Shown here in pieces: positions 11,284-23,240 of a stretch of 45,407 bases of DNA; the first letter of the stretch is position 1, and each line of letters opens with the position of its first letter. The stretch is from Helochares maculicollis. Lineage: Eukaryota; Arthropoda; Insecta; Coleoptera; Hydrophilidae. The DNA lies in the NCBI GenBank assembly GCA_033557835.1, contig JAWQRO010000265.1, positions 1 to 45,407 of the forward strand, read 5' to 3'. The translations under genes and the position numbers were made by a program. Under the pieces are notes generated by a model, which was given only the letters and a program-made list of their open reading frames with translations, ran no database searches and was not told where the DNA came from.

Positions 11284-12015
11284 TATTACGGGATTGTGAT
11301 CTGACTCTACGTCTGCATCAGGGTAGGCTTTAAAGCTGCGGATACCATTTCTGTATCTCTTTTGTACCAGTATGTAATCAATTTGATTTCTAATTGGATG
11401 ATCTGGTGGGTCTTGGGGCTATTTTCACGCGCAAAGACGCTTTGGGGGCAGCTTAAACCATGTGTTGGAAACAAAGATTTTCTCCTCCTGGCAGAACTTA
11501 ACCAAGGCATTGCTTCTTTCGTTTCTTATTCCCAATCCATACTCCCCAACAATGTCCTCAGATCTTCCATTGCCTACTTTTGCATTAAAATCGCCCAAGA
11601 TGAGAGTGGTCTCTTCTTTTCTGGTAAGAGACAGCAGCTGCCTTATTTCCGCATAGAAGGATATGTTCCCTAGCTCCAGCTTGTCAGCTTTCAGGATATA
11701 GAGCTGGATAATATTTAACTTTTTCGGTGTTGCCTCGAGTTGTATCATCATTGCCCTATCAGAGAGGGGTACAAAATTTAGGACCGAGCAAGATGTCTCG
11801 GGGTCTAACATGATGCCAACGCCATTATAGTGGTTGGGGTCGTTTTTTCCGGAGAAGTAAAAAATACAGTTGTTCACTTGGACTTTCCCGCTGTTGGGCT
11901 ATCTTGCTTCGCTTATTCCCAAGATGACTATTTTTAGCCTGCACATTTCGTGGTTTATGTTGTGCATCTTTCTCGGTCTGAACATGCTTTTAACATTCCA
12001 TGTGACAATTTTCAT
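11284..12015 (-). pseudogene. LINE endonuclease domain (APE type), broken
   Basis: The start ATG is at 12013-12015 and the frame begins MKIVTWNVKSM, the typical N-terminus of APE-type endonucleases. One open piece (11877-11425) contains NGVGIML and the catalytic motif LILGDFNAKVG (GDFNAK at 11578-11595). After a frameshift near 11430 the frame continues with NQIDYILVQKRYRNGI and ends with the ESDHNPVIV motif at about 11290-11306, whose Asp-His pair forms the active site. All the main motifs are present, so damage is limited to frameshifts. In LINEs this domain nicks the target site to prime reverse transcription. It is separated from the reverse transcriptase by a charged linker. Confidence 0.85.
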
Positions 12016-12559
12016 TGGTCCTCTACAGTTGGTCTTTGATATATTTGTATTTGTCCTCGTGGGTACTCTTCGCACCCTTTGACCATTTAAGGTCTACTAC
12101 AGACTAAGGGCCATTCTTTACTGCCATGATTGCTTATTCTTGAGAAGTGTTATGTGGCAGTTTCTTCTTGCTTTCCGCATCGTTGTACAAACGCCATTCT
12201 GTGGACTCCACTCCGCCGTTTGTTGCATGAATCACGACCGCTTAAAGTTTCTCAACTCTTGCTCCTGGTCAGTTTTGAGCATCCAACTGCCGCTATCCAG
12301 AAATTTTCGCCATACCCTTACTAAGTATTACATACAGGTCGATGCAGTTACCAGGGTATGGCACGAGGAGCCATTAGTAAGAGCTGACTGCCCTAGTTGT
12401 CGGGGACCATCTCCAGTCTAAAACTCTCGACGCGACCGTCTCATACAAAAGGAGTTACCACTACAGCGCAGATCATACACCCCAGACGCCTTTTGTTTCG
12501 TTAATTTCTAAGCCTATCTATACTGCTTTCTCTATGAATTTAATTCTTATTCTGCTTAA

Positions 12560-13000
12560 TTCTATAATACTATTTGCCATCAGTTTTACTTTGTTCAATT
12601 ATGTCTGTTGGCAGGTCAATATAAGTCTTTCTTTTTTTGTCGCGGACCATTCACCGAGTGACTTTTCATATCTTCATACGAACCGAAGCGCTACTCAGCA
12701 AGTGTGTGACCTATGGATGCAAGGAAGTGGGAAGGAGCCAAGTTTGGTGTGTAAGTCGCGTTATGTAAAACTTCGCAGTCGAGTGCTTCCCATGTATCAC
12801 GAACCGGTTTTATCGTATGTGATGGAGCATTGCCATGAAGAAAAAATATTATATTGTCTCTTTTGGTGTTCCACATTTTTTCAAGCAGCGAACGGTTCTT
12901 ACGCTGGAGCATGGTTCACTAAGTTTCTCGAAGTACGACGATGTACACATTTCTTCAGTCTATTACTAGCGCGCGTTTAAAGCTTGTTAATGACAACAAA
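12560..13000 (-). mobile_element. mariner fragment, Mos1-like (mauritiana type)
   Basis: The minus-strand open piece 12912-12691 reads FFLHGNAPSHTIKPVRDTWE, then LAPSHFLASIGHTLAE. This corresponds to the second and third catalytic blocks of Mos1-like transposases. In both the Asp is changed: HDNAPSH has become HGNAPSH, and APSDYHLF has become APSHFLA. After a stop the frame goes on with RFGSYEDM and a decayed C-terminus to about 12600. There are no inverted repeats. It abuts the 5' end of the RTE-like LINE. Related to the copies at 16447 and 29269 but clearly more decayed. Confidence 0.75.
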
Positions 13001-16000
13001 ATAGCAGAGCGTCAAATCATTGCAGTGCAAGCTTGTAAATGTATTTGTTTTTGCTTAATGGTTGATTATTTTGTCAGAAATACATTATATAAATATATCT
13101 TAGATATATAAATGCAAATCTAAATCCTTATTTACCGGTAATATTTAAAAAAAACTATAGTTATGCATGCCAGCATTTTCAATTTTGACATGATAACAAG
13201 GTAAGAGTTACTCAAAAGTGTATACCTACTATAACGTAGAGGAAATGAAATAAAATAATTACTACTAAAATAATATTTGTATTTGGTAAGTTTGTAGACC
13301 TTCTGTTAATACACAAACCTAAACTAGGCAATTGAAATTCATGTTAAAATTTTTGTAATTATCAATTTGACTTAAATTCTTGTTGTGAAACTGCTTAACA
13401 AGTTTTTCATAAAGATGGAATCACCTAAACCTCTCTTTTATAGAGAAATCTGTTAATACATTCTAGGTATCTACCTTCGATTATTAAACAGTAAAAAATG
13501 CCATGCCGTTATAAAATACTCCATACTTTTTATAAGCATAGGTGACTATGCACGATTAAAAATTTGCTATAGTTAAATGAGGTAAGTGCAACCGGAATGC
13601 ATATAAAGAACAAAATATTAAAATTTATAAAAAATTCCATGAATATGTTTACATATTAAGCATAATGATTATAAGACAGGCTCAAATAATCTATTTGTAT
13701 CATTGAAAAGTCTTACTATGTTTTAGCTCCGCACGATTCAATCAATTTAAAAGGTGTATGTAGAAATGTATGGTTATTGCCCACTTCAAAGTTGAATTAT
13801 TGACTTACCGGCATAGGTATAAATTTAATAACAGCATATATTTTGTAATTAATTTATTTTCTCGAGTTTATTTATCACGAAAAATGTTCCACTGTTCCAC
13901 AAAAATCGTTCCGTCCATTTTTTTCATGTCGGCCCCGCCAATTAAAAGTTGCGCCATTCCACTTACCCACAGAAATAATTATAGGATTGGACGCCCCAAT
14001 TTTACACGTTGTCGCCACATTTTCAGGATGCCAGATAAGAAATCACACTTAATTAAAGCAACGTTCATTCGTGTCAAAATTTCTCTACACTTCCAACTTT
14101 CCCGCTGCAAACGGAAACACGACAGCTAAACAACAACGAAACGACAAAATTAAAAAGCGTTACAAACATCTCGTACTGTTGGTCGAAAATCCTCAAATGC
14201 AAGAAAATGGCGGACTATTTGCTTTCTGTCCATCTTGTAACCTTCAACACGAAACCACACATTTGATAACATAAAATTAATTCACATTAAAACGAACCAA
14301 ACAAACATAGTGACGGCAATGGAGATTAAAAAAATAAATGTGATACATTTCAGACTACTAAGTGATGATTCGACCATTTGTTTCTGTGTTTTCAATAGAA
14401 ACTCGGCATTAAATTCATGCTTTGTTAGAATTTCTCACGGTTGAATGAAATAATTGATTCGATTAGCAAGTTGCTAGACACAAAGATTCTCTTTGTTCTC
14501 TCCTGAAGCCATTATCATTACTACAATTTAATTTAATATTCCGGCGAGCTCGACAAATTTTCCATCTGATTTGTTGTAGAGATATCACTTAATTGCACCA
14601 CATTGGGTAATTAGATGTTAAAATTGTGTGAAGAATTCCGCAAGAACATCGACTGCAAATAGTGGAAAAGCAGCGCAAGCCGGTGCCTAAGTAATAATTT
14701 AATTAAATTCCACTCTAACGAGATTGTAGGTTTAATAATATACATAATTTAAAAATTAATAAGCGAAGCTACCCCATATAATTAAAATTAGCTGTATCAT
14801 ATCGACTTAATGAAATAAAAGCCAGTGGGGCTGAAAGAAGCAAATGGGTCTTCCATAGCGGGTATAAATGAGAAGCTTTCTGAAATAGCCCCCTTGGTCG
14901 GACGCCCTGTAATCAGCTCGCCGAAAATGCTTTAAAAACAGGGAAGGGTTTCAATGATGGTCACTTTATATGTATTACAAGCTCGTGGTTACTATTTGTA
15001 TAATTTGAGGAAATTGAAATCTTGCCGAAAGAGAGAGCGAGATACGAAGATGAGGCAGGTGAAGCTTGATGATTTTTTACGTATCATGGAATCCCCCAGG
15101 GGGGTTCTTTGCAGTAGATACGCCCAATTTTCACTTGGAGCCTTTTGTTAAGTCAAAGATATACCAAATATTCAGTTTTGAACGAAACTAGCAACGAAAC
15201 GAAATAACGAAGTTAATTGATAATATTCACAATTTCGACCATTTTTAACATGGGTGTCCCTTTCATATCAGCTGGATAATTCAAGCCTCTGTTGAGTTAG
15301 ATTAATTAATTTAGTTTCTCGGGGAACAATCGCACTTGAATAGGCGAGCATTTTTGGTGTAGTCAGAAGCTATTCTACTGAATATTTGTTAAGCATTATA
15401 ATAAGCATTTTGACTTAAACTGTGCTCATGTGAGTTATTATAAAATTGAATCATTATTGTTATTAAAACATAATGGGCATTTTGTACTTCATGCATAATT
15501 AAGTTTTATTTAAAAGTGAAGCTAATAAAATAGATAGTTATGTTGAGTTTTAAAGATTTTTGCATGCTCGTAATAAATATATATCAACTTTTATTAACAA
15601 TTACCATTAAATAATTTATTACAAGATGGCAATTACTATTTAAATTTTTATTTGAGGCTGTTTTCTTTAGACAAAATTTGTCAGTTTTTGGAGATAGCTG
15701 GGAAAGGAAAATATTCAAGCAACAAACAAAATGCGGGAGGAAAAGTTAAAAATATTACTGTTTTGAAAAAAGTGCAAACTCATTAGTTGTCAGCAGTATC
15801 TTTGCAAGTGAGCGTTTTCAAACAATAGTTGGGCCACAATCGTTGCCCACAATATTAATTGTAAATATAATCATTATAAGCTACATTAGTTGATATGAAT
15901 GATAATTTGAATTAAACGAAATATTAGCGTTGTGAATATTTAGCTAAATATAATAGCATTTGATTAGACAAATATTTCTAAGGCATTTGATAAGTTATGT

Positions 16001-16446
16001 AAGGCTTTAAGGCTTTAACAGTCATAAAAATTTCAAATCTGCACCGTCAAATGGGGATAGATGGGTTTGGGGTGGCAAAGGTAGGAAGCGGCTGAACGAT
16101 TGCTGGAATAAGTGATCTCCTCTTATAAGTCAATAGCCATGACTGGGTAAACTAGGATGAACCAAGACACTTTGTTGTTCTTGGGGTATGAAACCAGCCC
16201 TACCTCATAGTAGATCAACGAATGGCGAAAACAGAAGGTAGCAAAAAACAATAAAATAAAGACTCGCAAGAGTAGTTATGTTATCGTAACGACAATAGAA
16301 TAGGAGAAAACGCTTCTCATCGTGGTTTATGAAAATCAAAATTTAGCAAAAGAGGATTGACTAGAAATAATAGAAGCTCTTACGCCGTCAGGTAACGAAA
16401 TCACTGCAGAAATAAACAAATAACTACATTTATTAATTTATTACTA
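13001..16446. other. non-coding, nothing recognised
   Basis: About 3.4 kb of AT-rich DNA. Open frames at 13770-14129, 14071-14274 and 14954-15151 resemble nothing I know. A somewhat less AT-rich patch at about 14540-14700 has TAATTAG and other TAAT cores and could be a conserved element, but this is untested. Confidence 0.4.
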
Positions 16447-17708
16447 TCAGGAGCGCAAGTTTAAAATGTTGTTTTTTTTTCATGAAAAATACGCAGTTAT
16501 TTAAGAACAATGGCAAAACATTTTTTTATTGAAAGTATTGGTCCTTGCTTTTTTCCACCTCTCGGGCGATTTATGGATACCATTCCAAAAGAAAGCTTCA
16601 AATTTCATTGATATCCATTCATCGAGCCATTTTTGTACATCCTGGAAAGTCTTGAAGTGTTGCTTAGCCAGTACATGTCCCATCGATGAGAAGAGGTGAT
16701 AATCATAAGGCGCTATGTCTGGTGAATACGGCGGGTGGGGTAAGAGCTCTTAACCAAGCGAAGAAATCGTTTCTTTGCCCACTTTGGCTGAATGTGCAGG
16801 AACGTTGTCATGCTGCAAAATGACTATGCCGTTTTTTCGATCCCATTCTAGGCGTTTTTTCATAAATGCGTGGTTTAAATTGATCATTTCTTGTCGGTAG
16901 TGGACGGTGTTAACTGTTTCGCCAGGTTTGAGAAACTCGTAGTACTCTACTCCTTTCTGATCTCACCACACACACAGCATTGTCTTCTTCCCGAAACGAT
17001 CCGGGTTTGTATTCGATGTTGATAGTTGTGCTGGCGTTACCCACGATTTCTTACGTTTAGGATTCTCAAAATATATCCATTTTTCATCACCCTATGCAAA
17101 AAACCCTTTCTTTTTGGCGTTAATGCAGCATTTTGCACACAGTTTTTCGTCTTTTCATCTGTCGTTCGTTCAGATTGTGTGGAACCCATTTTCCCACCTT
17201 TTGAGTCTTCCCCATGGCCCTCAGGCGATCGGAAATGGCTTGCCGCGTGACATTCGACTGCTCCGCCATCATTTGTTGTGTTTGTGTATCGTCTTTGTCC
17301 AATAATGCTTGTAATTCGTTGTCTTCAAACTTTGTTGGTCGATTTTCACATTGTCAATAGCATTGAAATCGCCACCTTTGAAACAGTGAAACCAGCGTTC
17401 ACAAGTCTTGATAGTTGGAGCAAGATCGCCGTAAGTCTCTACAAGAATTCGATGACTTTACGATGCCTTCTTCTTTTGATTGAACATGAAAATGATAACA
17501 TGCTACGAATGCTCTTTACTTGGCTAAAACTTCGACATGTTTAACACGAAAAAGAAGTGTGCTACTAAGTCGTAAACAACTAAACGAATGTGATGGTTTG
17601 TAGTGGACAGTCTTACCAAAAAATGGTGCTTTGGGTTCCAAAGGTTACTTCAATAGATTTCATGCGCTATCTCTTGACAACAAAACGACATTTTAAATGC
17701 GCACCTGG
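16447..17708 (-). mobile_element. Mos1-like mariner (mauritiana type), copy 1
   Basis: A 1262-base element with TA on both sides (16445-16446, 17709-17710). The 5' inverted repeat, read inward on the minus strand from 17708, is CCAGGTGCGCATTTAAAATG. The other end on the + strand from 16447 is TCAGGAGCGCAAGTTTAAAA. These resemble Mos1-type ends (CAGGTGTACAAGT). The copy at 29269-30520 has matching ends. The last ~48 bases of this element (17661-17708) recur at 21286-21333 as the edge of a tandem duplication. Confidence 0.9.
16501..17538 (-). pseudogene. Mos1-like mariner transposase pseudogene, copy 1
   Basis: The ATG at 17536-17538 is followed by three codons and a TAG at 17524-17526 (MSKF-stop-PSKEHS), then another stop and frameshifts. 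Pieces in order: HTH region GDLAPTIKTCERWF, SHRILVETYG, LCAKCCINAKKKGF, first catalytic Asp in GDEKWIYFENPKRKKSW (about 17040-17090), FGKKTMLCVW, EFLKPGETVNTVHYRQ, second Asp in LQHDNVPAHS (about 16800-16825), and third Asp in PPYSPDIAPYDYHLFSSMGH (about 16675-16735). It ends with QKWLDEWISMKFEAFFWNGI and PERWKKA at 16501. All three catalytic Asp residues are present, but the stops rule out a full protein. The codon-5 stop is shared with the copy at 29269. Confidence 0.88.
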
Positions 17709-18365
17709 TATATATCAGTGCATGGAATGTTACAAGCATGTATGAACTAAGAAAGTTGAACACTGTGAGACAAGAAACAACTAGATATTGATCGGACACT
17801 TTAAGAGTCAGTGAAATAAAACGATTTGACTAAGAAACTCTTCTTAACTACATACAGAAACTATGAAGCACATCATTGAAATGGTATTAGAGTAAAAATG
17901 ACAAAAAGAAGCGGATAAAGCAATTAAAATATCAATTAGACAAACCCTGTAGAAAATTTAAAATGTCGTGTCGATTACGAGCGATTTAAACCTAAAACCT
18001 GGCATAGAAGAATACGATGGAAAGATAAAAGAACGTGATGAAATGAGTGACAGTTCTCTAAAGAGAAGGGCATGATAATATCCTTTATACCGTTAATAGG
18101 CTTCTAAGTCGTAGACTTTACATCTAGCAGGCTCAACAAGATAGCAATAAAATCAGCAAGAAAGCAGATAGATTTATTTTAATTCTTCCAAAAATTTACA
18201 TGAACGCTAAAGAAAGAAGACTGCAATAGCTATGCCACATAAAGAAGATGTCATAGGAGAGGACAGCAAAGGAAATAGCGTAGAAAGCCCAAAGTATAAG
18301 AAGTGACTAGATAGACCACGAAAACAATAAAGGGAAGTGGCACAAGAAGACCTGAAGGATAAGAG

Positions 18366-20830
18366 CGGGGGTCGGCAACCTGTTTGTCCTTAAAGGCGCA
18401 GTACTAAATTTGAAAATCACCGAGGGCGCACATTTTACAGATAATCAACAGGTATAAATAGGCATTAAAAAAACAGATTTTTTTTATAACTTTATTTTGT
18501 TGGTGTCATACATAATGATACATATAATTCAGAGTGAAACTTGGGTGTCCATATTTTTAGCTAATTTTTTATAATTGGGGATATATTTAGAGTTCCCGGT
18601 CGTTAAACAATTATCTAAATGTGAGTCATTAAGCTTTGTTCGGTATTTTGATTTCAAATATTTCATATTTGAGAACAAAGACTCTTGTATGTTGTTGCAC
18701 AATATGAATAAATGTTTAGCGCACATTTCCTTAAAATAGGATACTTATTTTCATCGACTAAGTTCCAAAACATTTTATCATTACTATGCGCTTTTCAAAT
18801 AATCACTTTGCAAGTTTATTATTGCTAATTCTAGGTCTTCGATATTATGAAGCTCGAAATACACTAAAACTATTCCAAGGACATCATCTTCAGTAATATT
18901 GAATGAATTTATGAAAAATCTTAGAACGGGTTCTAATGCTGCAAAATCTTCAAATCTAGAAGAAAACTCTTCTATTATCTTATCTATAATTTCTAAATAT
19001 GATGTAGCAAGAAAATTTTCGTTATTCAAATTTAAACTCTCAACAGTATATTTTATATTTGGGAAATGTGATAATGATTTTTTTTCAATATATGGGATTT
19101 CAACAACACTAACTTGCATTTGAATGCATTTACTGCACTAATCATGTCAGCTATATGCTGATTTTTCCCTTGTATTTTTAAATTTAATGCATTCAACTTT
19201 GCCGTTATATCTGTCAGAAATCCGAGGTCGATTAGCCAATCCTTATTTTCTAATTGCTCGTAAAATTCGCCTCTTGATGCAATAAATTCCTTTATTTGTG
19301 GCAAAAGCATGTTAAACTGCTCAAGTATTTTACCTCTGCTCAGCCACCTCACTTCAGTATGTAAAAGAATATCTGTGAACTGAACGTCCTCATCTTCTAA
19401 AAGTAATTTAAACAATCTGTGTTGCATAGCTTCCGATCTTATGGAATTAATAATTTTTTTTACTACCTTTAATGCGTGTTGAAAACCGATTGTTTTTGCG
19501 CACAACATTTCCTGATGTATGAGGCAATGATAAGAAATACATTTCGGGAATAAGGAATCCTGTCTATATGAGGCAATAAATCATTTTTTCTTACCAGTCA
19601 TCGCTGGTGCCCCGTCTGTTGTAATTGACGATAACTTTTGTTCAGGTAATTTTACATCTGTTATATACGTTTTAAAATTAAAATGATATCTTCTCCTCTG
19701 GTGCTTCCCTTTAATGGCAGAACTTTAAGGAATTCTCCTTTTGCTGTAACATCAGAAAATACCATATTCACGCAAATTGCTAATTGTGATATATTTGTCA
19801 CGTCTGTCGATTCATTCATCTGTAATGAAAAGAAAATACAATTTTCCATATCATTTGCTAATTCTGCCTCCAAATTCTCCGCAATTATTTCAATTCTTGT
19901 AGTAACAGTTCGTGCTGATAATTGCAACGTGTTTATAGCTGAAACTATTTCGTTTTTATTTTTAAATTTTTCAAAAAGTGAATTAGCAGCTTCTAACATG
20001 GCTTCTGTCACTAATTTTCCATCTGTAAATGGTTTTTTATTCTTAGCTAGCAAATGCGATATTTTATGACGCGATCGTTGCTGCTGTATGTTGTTGCAGT
20101 GGCTTAGTAATTAGTGGTTAGTTATTGAAGATTTTAAAGAAATAATTTTTTTCTTATAATTTCAGAGTTCATTGGATAGTCACTATCAAAATTGGTATAA
20201 ACGGCCTTAAAATGTCGTTCAATATTACTTTTCTTGGGAATCGCAACACTATTATTACACAACAAACAAATACACTTCCCTTTGTAATCAACGAAACAAT
20301 ATAGATATTCCCGTTCATCGTTAAAATAATATGTTCTTTTTCTTTTACATTTATCCATGAAAGGTTTTGAAAGAAAAGAACCGCTTGGATAAAAGACTAA
20401 CAAAATGAAAAACAAAATTCAAAAATAGAAGACAATAGAATAAAGCTCTGGACCAAAATGTCTACAAAAAAAAACCTTCATTGTGTATATACAAGCTAGC
20501 ACGAGAAATAGTCAACTTGTCTCGAGGCAGAAGATGCTAGTTATTGCACTATTAATTCCATAAGTTGTGTTTTTAAAAGTTACACATAAATGATTAGTTA
20601 AAAAAATTAATAAAAAATAAGTGGAAATTAGTTTTGTTCTAGAAATACCTTGTGAACAAAAGTAATTAGTTACCTAACCACATGATGAGATTGATTTAAA
20701 CTCAGTGGCTGGTAGAGATATTAGAAATATTCGTCGAAATTCACAGAGGTATTAAGTAAAGTTTCATTTTTGTCGCCCATTAGATTAAATTCCTGCTTAG
20801 AATCCATTTTAAGCTTAGTATTAGAAATAT
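18366..20830 (-). mobile_element. hAT transposon, 3' end at left, 5' end uncertain
   Basis: The left boundary is set by GGGGTCGGCAACCTG at about 18366, which resembles Charlie-type hAT terminal repeats, just outside a minus-strand hAT transposase. Unit 2 of the duplication has the corresponding CAGGAGTCGACAGCCTG at about 21977. hAT elements have short inverted repeats and 8-base target duplications, but no clear partner repeat was found at the right end. TTTAAGATGAGGCAGCCG near 20991 is a weak candidate for a decayed right end. If that is right, the element extends about 180 bases beyond the end given. Confidence 0.65.
18529..20415 (-). pseudogene. hAT transposase (Charlie-like) pseudogene
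   Basis: Minus-strand pieces together cover most of a hAT transposase. At 20415-20134 is a BED-like zinc finger: ICLLCNNSVAIPKKSNIERH with a Cys pair and a His. At 20053-19661 is the start of the RNase-H-like fold, with a catalytic-type Asp in SLQMNESTDVTNISQ. At about 19630-19580 is TTDGAPAMTGKK with the second Asp. At 19508-19053 are CAKTIGFQHALKVVKKIINS and LLHTEVRWLSRGKILEQF. At 19119-18784 is a helical region, and at 18726-18529 the C-terminal dimerisation segment ESLFSNMKYLKSKYRTKLND. Similar proteins are often annotated as GTF2IRD2- or ZBED-like. There are at least four frame breaks or stops, so it is inactive, though decay is modest. Confidence 0.85.
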
Positions 20831-21285
20831 TAGAGGATCGAAATATCTTAGAACAGAAAAGTTTCGGAAAAAGAAGATATAGCAACTGAAAACTTTTACG
20901 AATAAGCAGTATTAATTCAATAAACAACTTTTTAGGCCAGTGGACTAAAAACGGTTGTCTTGAAAGCAATCTTTAGAATGAATACAGTATTTTAAGATGA
21001 GGCAGCCGAGTGTCGATTTACAGAATAGAATTTAAATATTAGCTAATCCATCCAGATAAATAGCGTTTATTTACTCATAGCTCTATTAATTTACGACATT
21101 TCACATATGAGATGTATCTAAAAATGTATTAAGCTATATTTTTCGGAAGATATCGGCGTAATTATTTCATGCTCTAATTAATTTTAGCAGATTTAAATCT
21201 AGTTATTCTTCATAAATTACTTTTCCCTAAAAGGTGACTGTTCCTCTCAAATTTTGTATAAGGGAAGAATTTATTTCATCTTTTT

Positions 21286-22605
21286 CATGCGCTATCTCTT
21301 GACAACAAAACGACATTTTAAATGCGCACCTGGTATATATCAGTGCATGGAATGTTACAAGCATGTGTGAACTAAGAAAGTTGAGCACTGTGAGACAAGA
21401 AACAAATAGATATTGATCGGACACTTTAAGAGTCAGTGAAATAAAATGATTTGACTAAGCAACTCTAAACTACATACAGAAACTATGAAGCAAGTCATTA
21501 AAATGGTATTAGAGTAAAGATGACAAAAGGAAGCAGATGAAACAATTAAAATATCAATTAGGCAAACCCTGTGGAAAATTAAAAATGTCGTGTCGATTAC
21601 GAGCGATTTAAACCTAAAATCTGGCATAGAAGAATACGATGGAAAGATAGGAGAACGTGATGAAAAGGGTGACAGTTATATAAAGAGAAGAGCATGATAA
21701 TATCCTTTATACCTTTAATAGGCTTCTAAGTCGTAGACTGTGCACCTGGCAAGCTCAACAAGAGCAATAAAATCAGCAAGAAAGCAGATAGATTTATTTT
21801 AATTCTTCCAAAAATTTACATGAACGCTAAAGAAAGAAGACTGCTATGGCTATGCCACATAAAGAAGATGTCATAGGAGAGGACAACAAAGGAAATAGCG
21901 TGGGAAGCCCAAAATATAAGAAGTGACTAGATAGACCACGAAAACAACGAAAGGAAGTGATACAAGAAGACTTGAAGGATAAGAGCAGGAGTCGACAGCC
22001 TGTTTGTCCTTAAATGCGCAATAAAAATTTGAAAATCACCGAGGGCGCATATGTTCCAGATAATCAACAGGTATAAATAGGCGTTAAAAAACAGATTTTT
22101 TATAACTTTATTTTGTTGGTGTCATACATAATGATACATATAGTATTTGAGGATCGAAATATCTTAGAACAGAAAAGTACCGGAAAAAGAAGATATAGCA
22201 ACTGAAAACTCTTACAATTAGGCAGTATTAATCCAATAGAAAACTTTTTAGGCCAGTGGACTAAAAATAGTTGTCTTCAAAGCAATCTTTAGAATGAATA
22301 CAGTAGCTTAAGTTGAGGCAGCCAAGTATCGATTTACAGAATAAAATTTAAATATTAGCTAAAGTTATTCATCCAGATAAATAGCATTTATTTACTCATA
22401 GCCCTATTAATTTACGACATTTCACATATTAGATATATCTAAAAATGTATTAAGCTATATTTTTATAAAGATATCCGCGTAATTATTTCATACTCTTATT
22501 TATTTTAGCAGATTTAATTCAGGGTATTTTTCATAAATTATTTTATCCCAAAAGGTAATTGTTCCTCTCAAATTTTGTATAAGGGAAGAATTTATTTCAT
22601 CTTTT
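21286..22605. other. duplication unit 2 with internally deleted hAT
   Basis: Holds the mariner end (21286-21333), unassigned spacer, the hAT 3' end (about 21977-22140), then joins directly to sequence matching 20817 onward. The join reads GATACATATAGTATTTGAGG around 22131-22150. No transposase remains. It may be a deletion derivative, or unit 1 may have been altered later. Confidence 0.7.
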
Positions 22606-23034
22606 GTCATCTATGGGTATTCACTTTAAAAACCAAGTCAATCAATTGTAAAAAATACAGATTACGAATTTTGCCTTAAGGCTACACATTTTTCAAGAGA
22701 ATCAAATTTTGTTGGCAAAATACAGACTATCATGTTAGAATTAAAATAGCAGAAATTTTGATTGAAATCCAATATGAAGTAAATACAGCATGAATAGACC
22801 ATAAAAACTTATACATAAAGACCTGCAAAATATATCAGGATGTGAAGGGTCCTTGTTGCTCTTAATTTACCGATCGAAGTGAGGCACAATTTTCTTGGAA
22901 AATCCACTACTATTAGTAAAACCCTATTTTCTGTATAGTTTCAGGAAACGCATAAAGTATGTTTCAGTTTTGGTGTTGGGTTAACTGTTTTATTATTATT
23001 CGGTAATGATTTCATTCATAGTATCAATCATAAA
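22606..23034. other. non-coding, nothing recognised
   Basis: AT-rich spacer between the tandem duplication and the next less AT-rich patch. No feature seen. Confidence 0.4.
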
Positions 23035-23240
23035 TGAATGGACCGCGCGCCCGAGTCAGTTGGTTGCAATTTATCATAATTATAGTTCAAGAAGATGGAT
23101 GTCGAAATCGTCTAAATTTCTCGCGTTCTGTTCAAACGGGACCGGAAATTTGATATTTTAAATATCGCAACAACACGTTCCAAATCGCCGAAAAAATGCC
23201 GCACAGGCAGATAGAAGAAACAGCCCGGATGGATTTGATC
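23035..23240. promoter_or_regulatory. candidate conserved non-coding island
   Basis: CpG-containing patch (GACCGCGCGCCCGAGTC, then TTTATCATAATTATAG) within AT-rich surroundings, with no coding signal or transposon motif. Regulatory role is inference from composition only. Confidence 0.2.

Larger units (their letters stand above)
9295..12480 (-). mobile_element. RTE-like non-LTR retrotransposon, near full length, broken
   Basis: Minus-strand LINE of about 3.2 kb, the usual size for the RTE clade. Read 5' to 3' it has a non-coding leader (about 12480-12016, including CGGCGGAGTGGAGTCC), an AP endonuclease from an ATG at 12015, a linker, a reverse transcriptase, and a 3' end in GAA repeats (CTTCTTCTTC on the + strand at about 9300-9320). 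LINEs of this type move by target-primed reverse transcription. The single ORF is broken by several frameshifts and stops, so this copy is inactive. Both ends are estimated; no target-site duplication was confirmed. Clade is inferred from the domain order, the compact size and the EYL/LGH-type C-terminal block. Confidence 0.8.
17661..22605. repeat. tandem duplication, units 17661-21285 and 21286-22605
   Basis: The sequence starting CATGCGCTATCTCTTGACAA at 17661 recurs at 21286. The match runs, with about one difference in twenty by eye, from 17661-18526 against 21286-22141. It resumes at 20817-21284 against 22141-22605, both ending in TTATTTCATCTTTT. Unit 1 is 3625 bases; unit 2 is 1320 bases and lacks about 2.3 kb, the hAT transposase. 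Unit 2 begins inside the mariner end, so the mariner was there before the duplication. The junction has a short T-run microhomology (TTT before CATGCG at both places). Confidence 0.85.

Noticed and set aside
13770..14274. Two overlapping + frames of 119 and 67 codons
   Set aside because: No domain, and the translation is low-information; no support for a gene.
17980..18365. Possible retrotransposon coding relic (WKDK- and WIDH-like pieces) in the duplicated spacer
   Set aside because: Matches to LINE C-terminal blocks are too short and broken to support; left as unassigned spacer.
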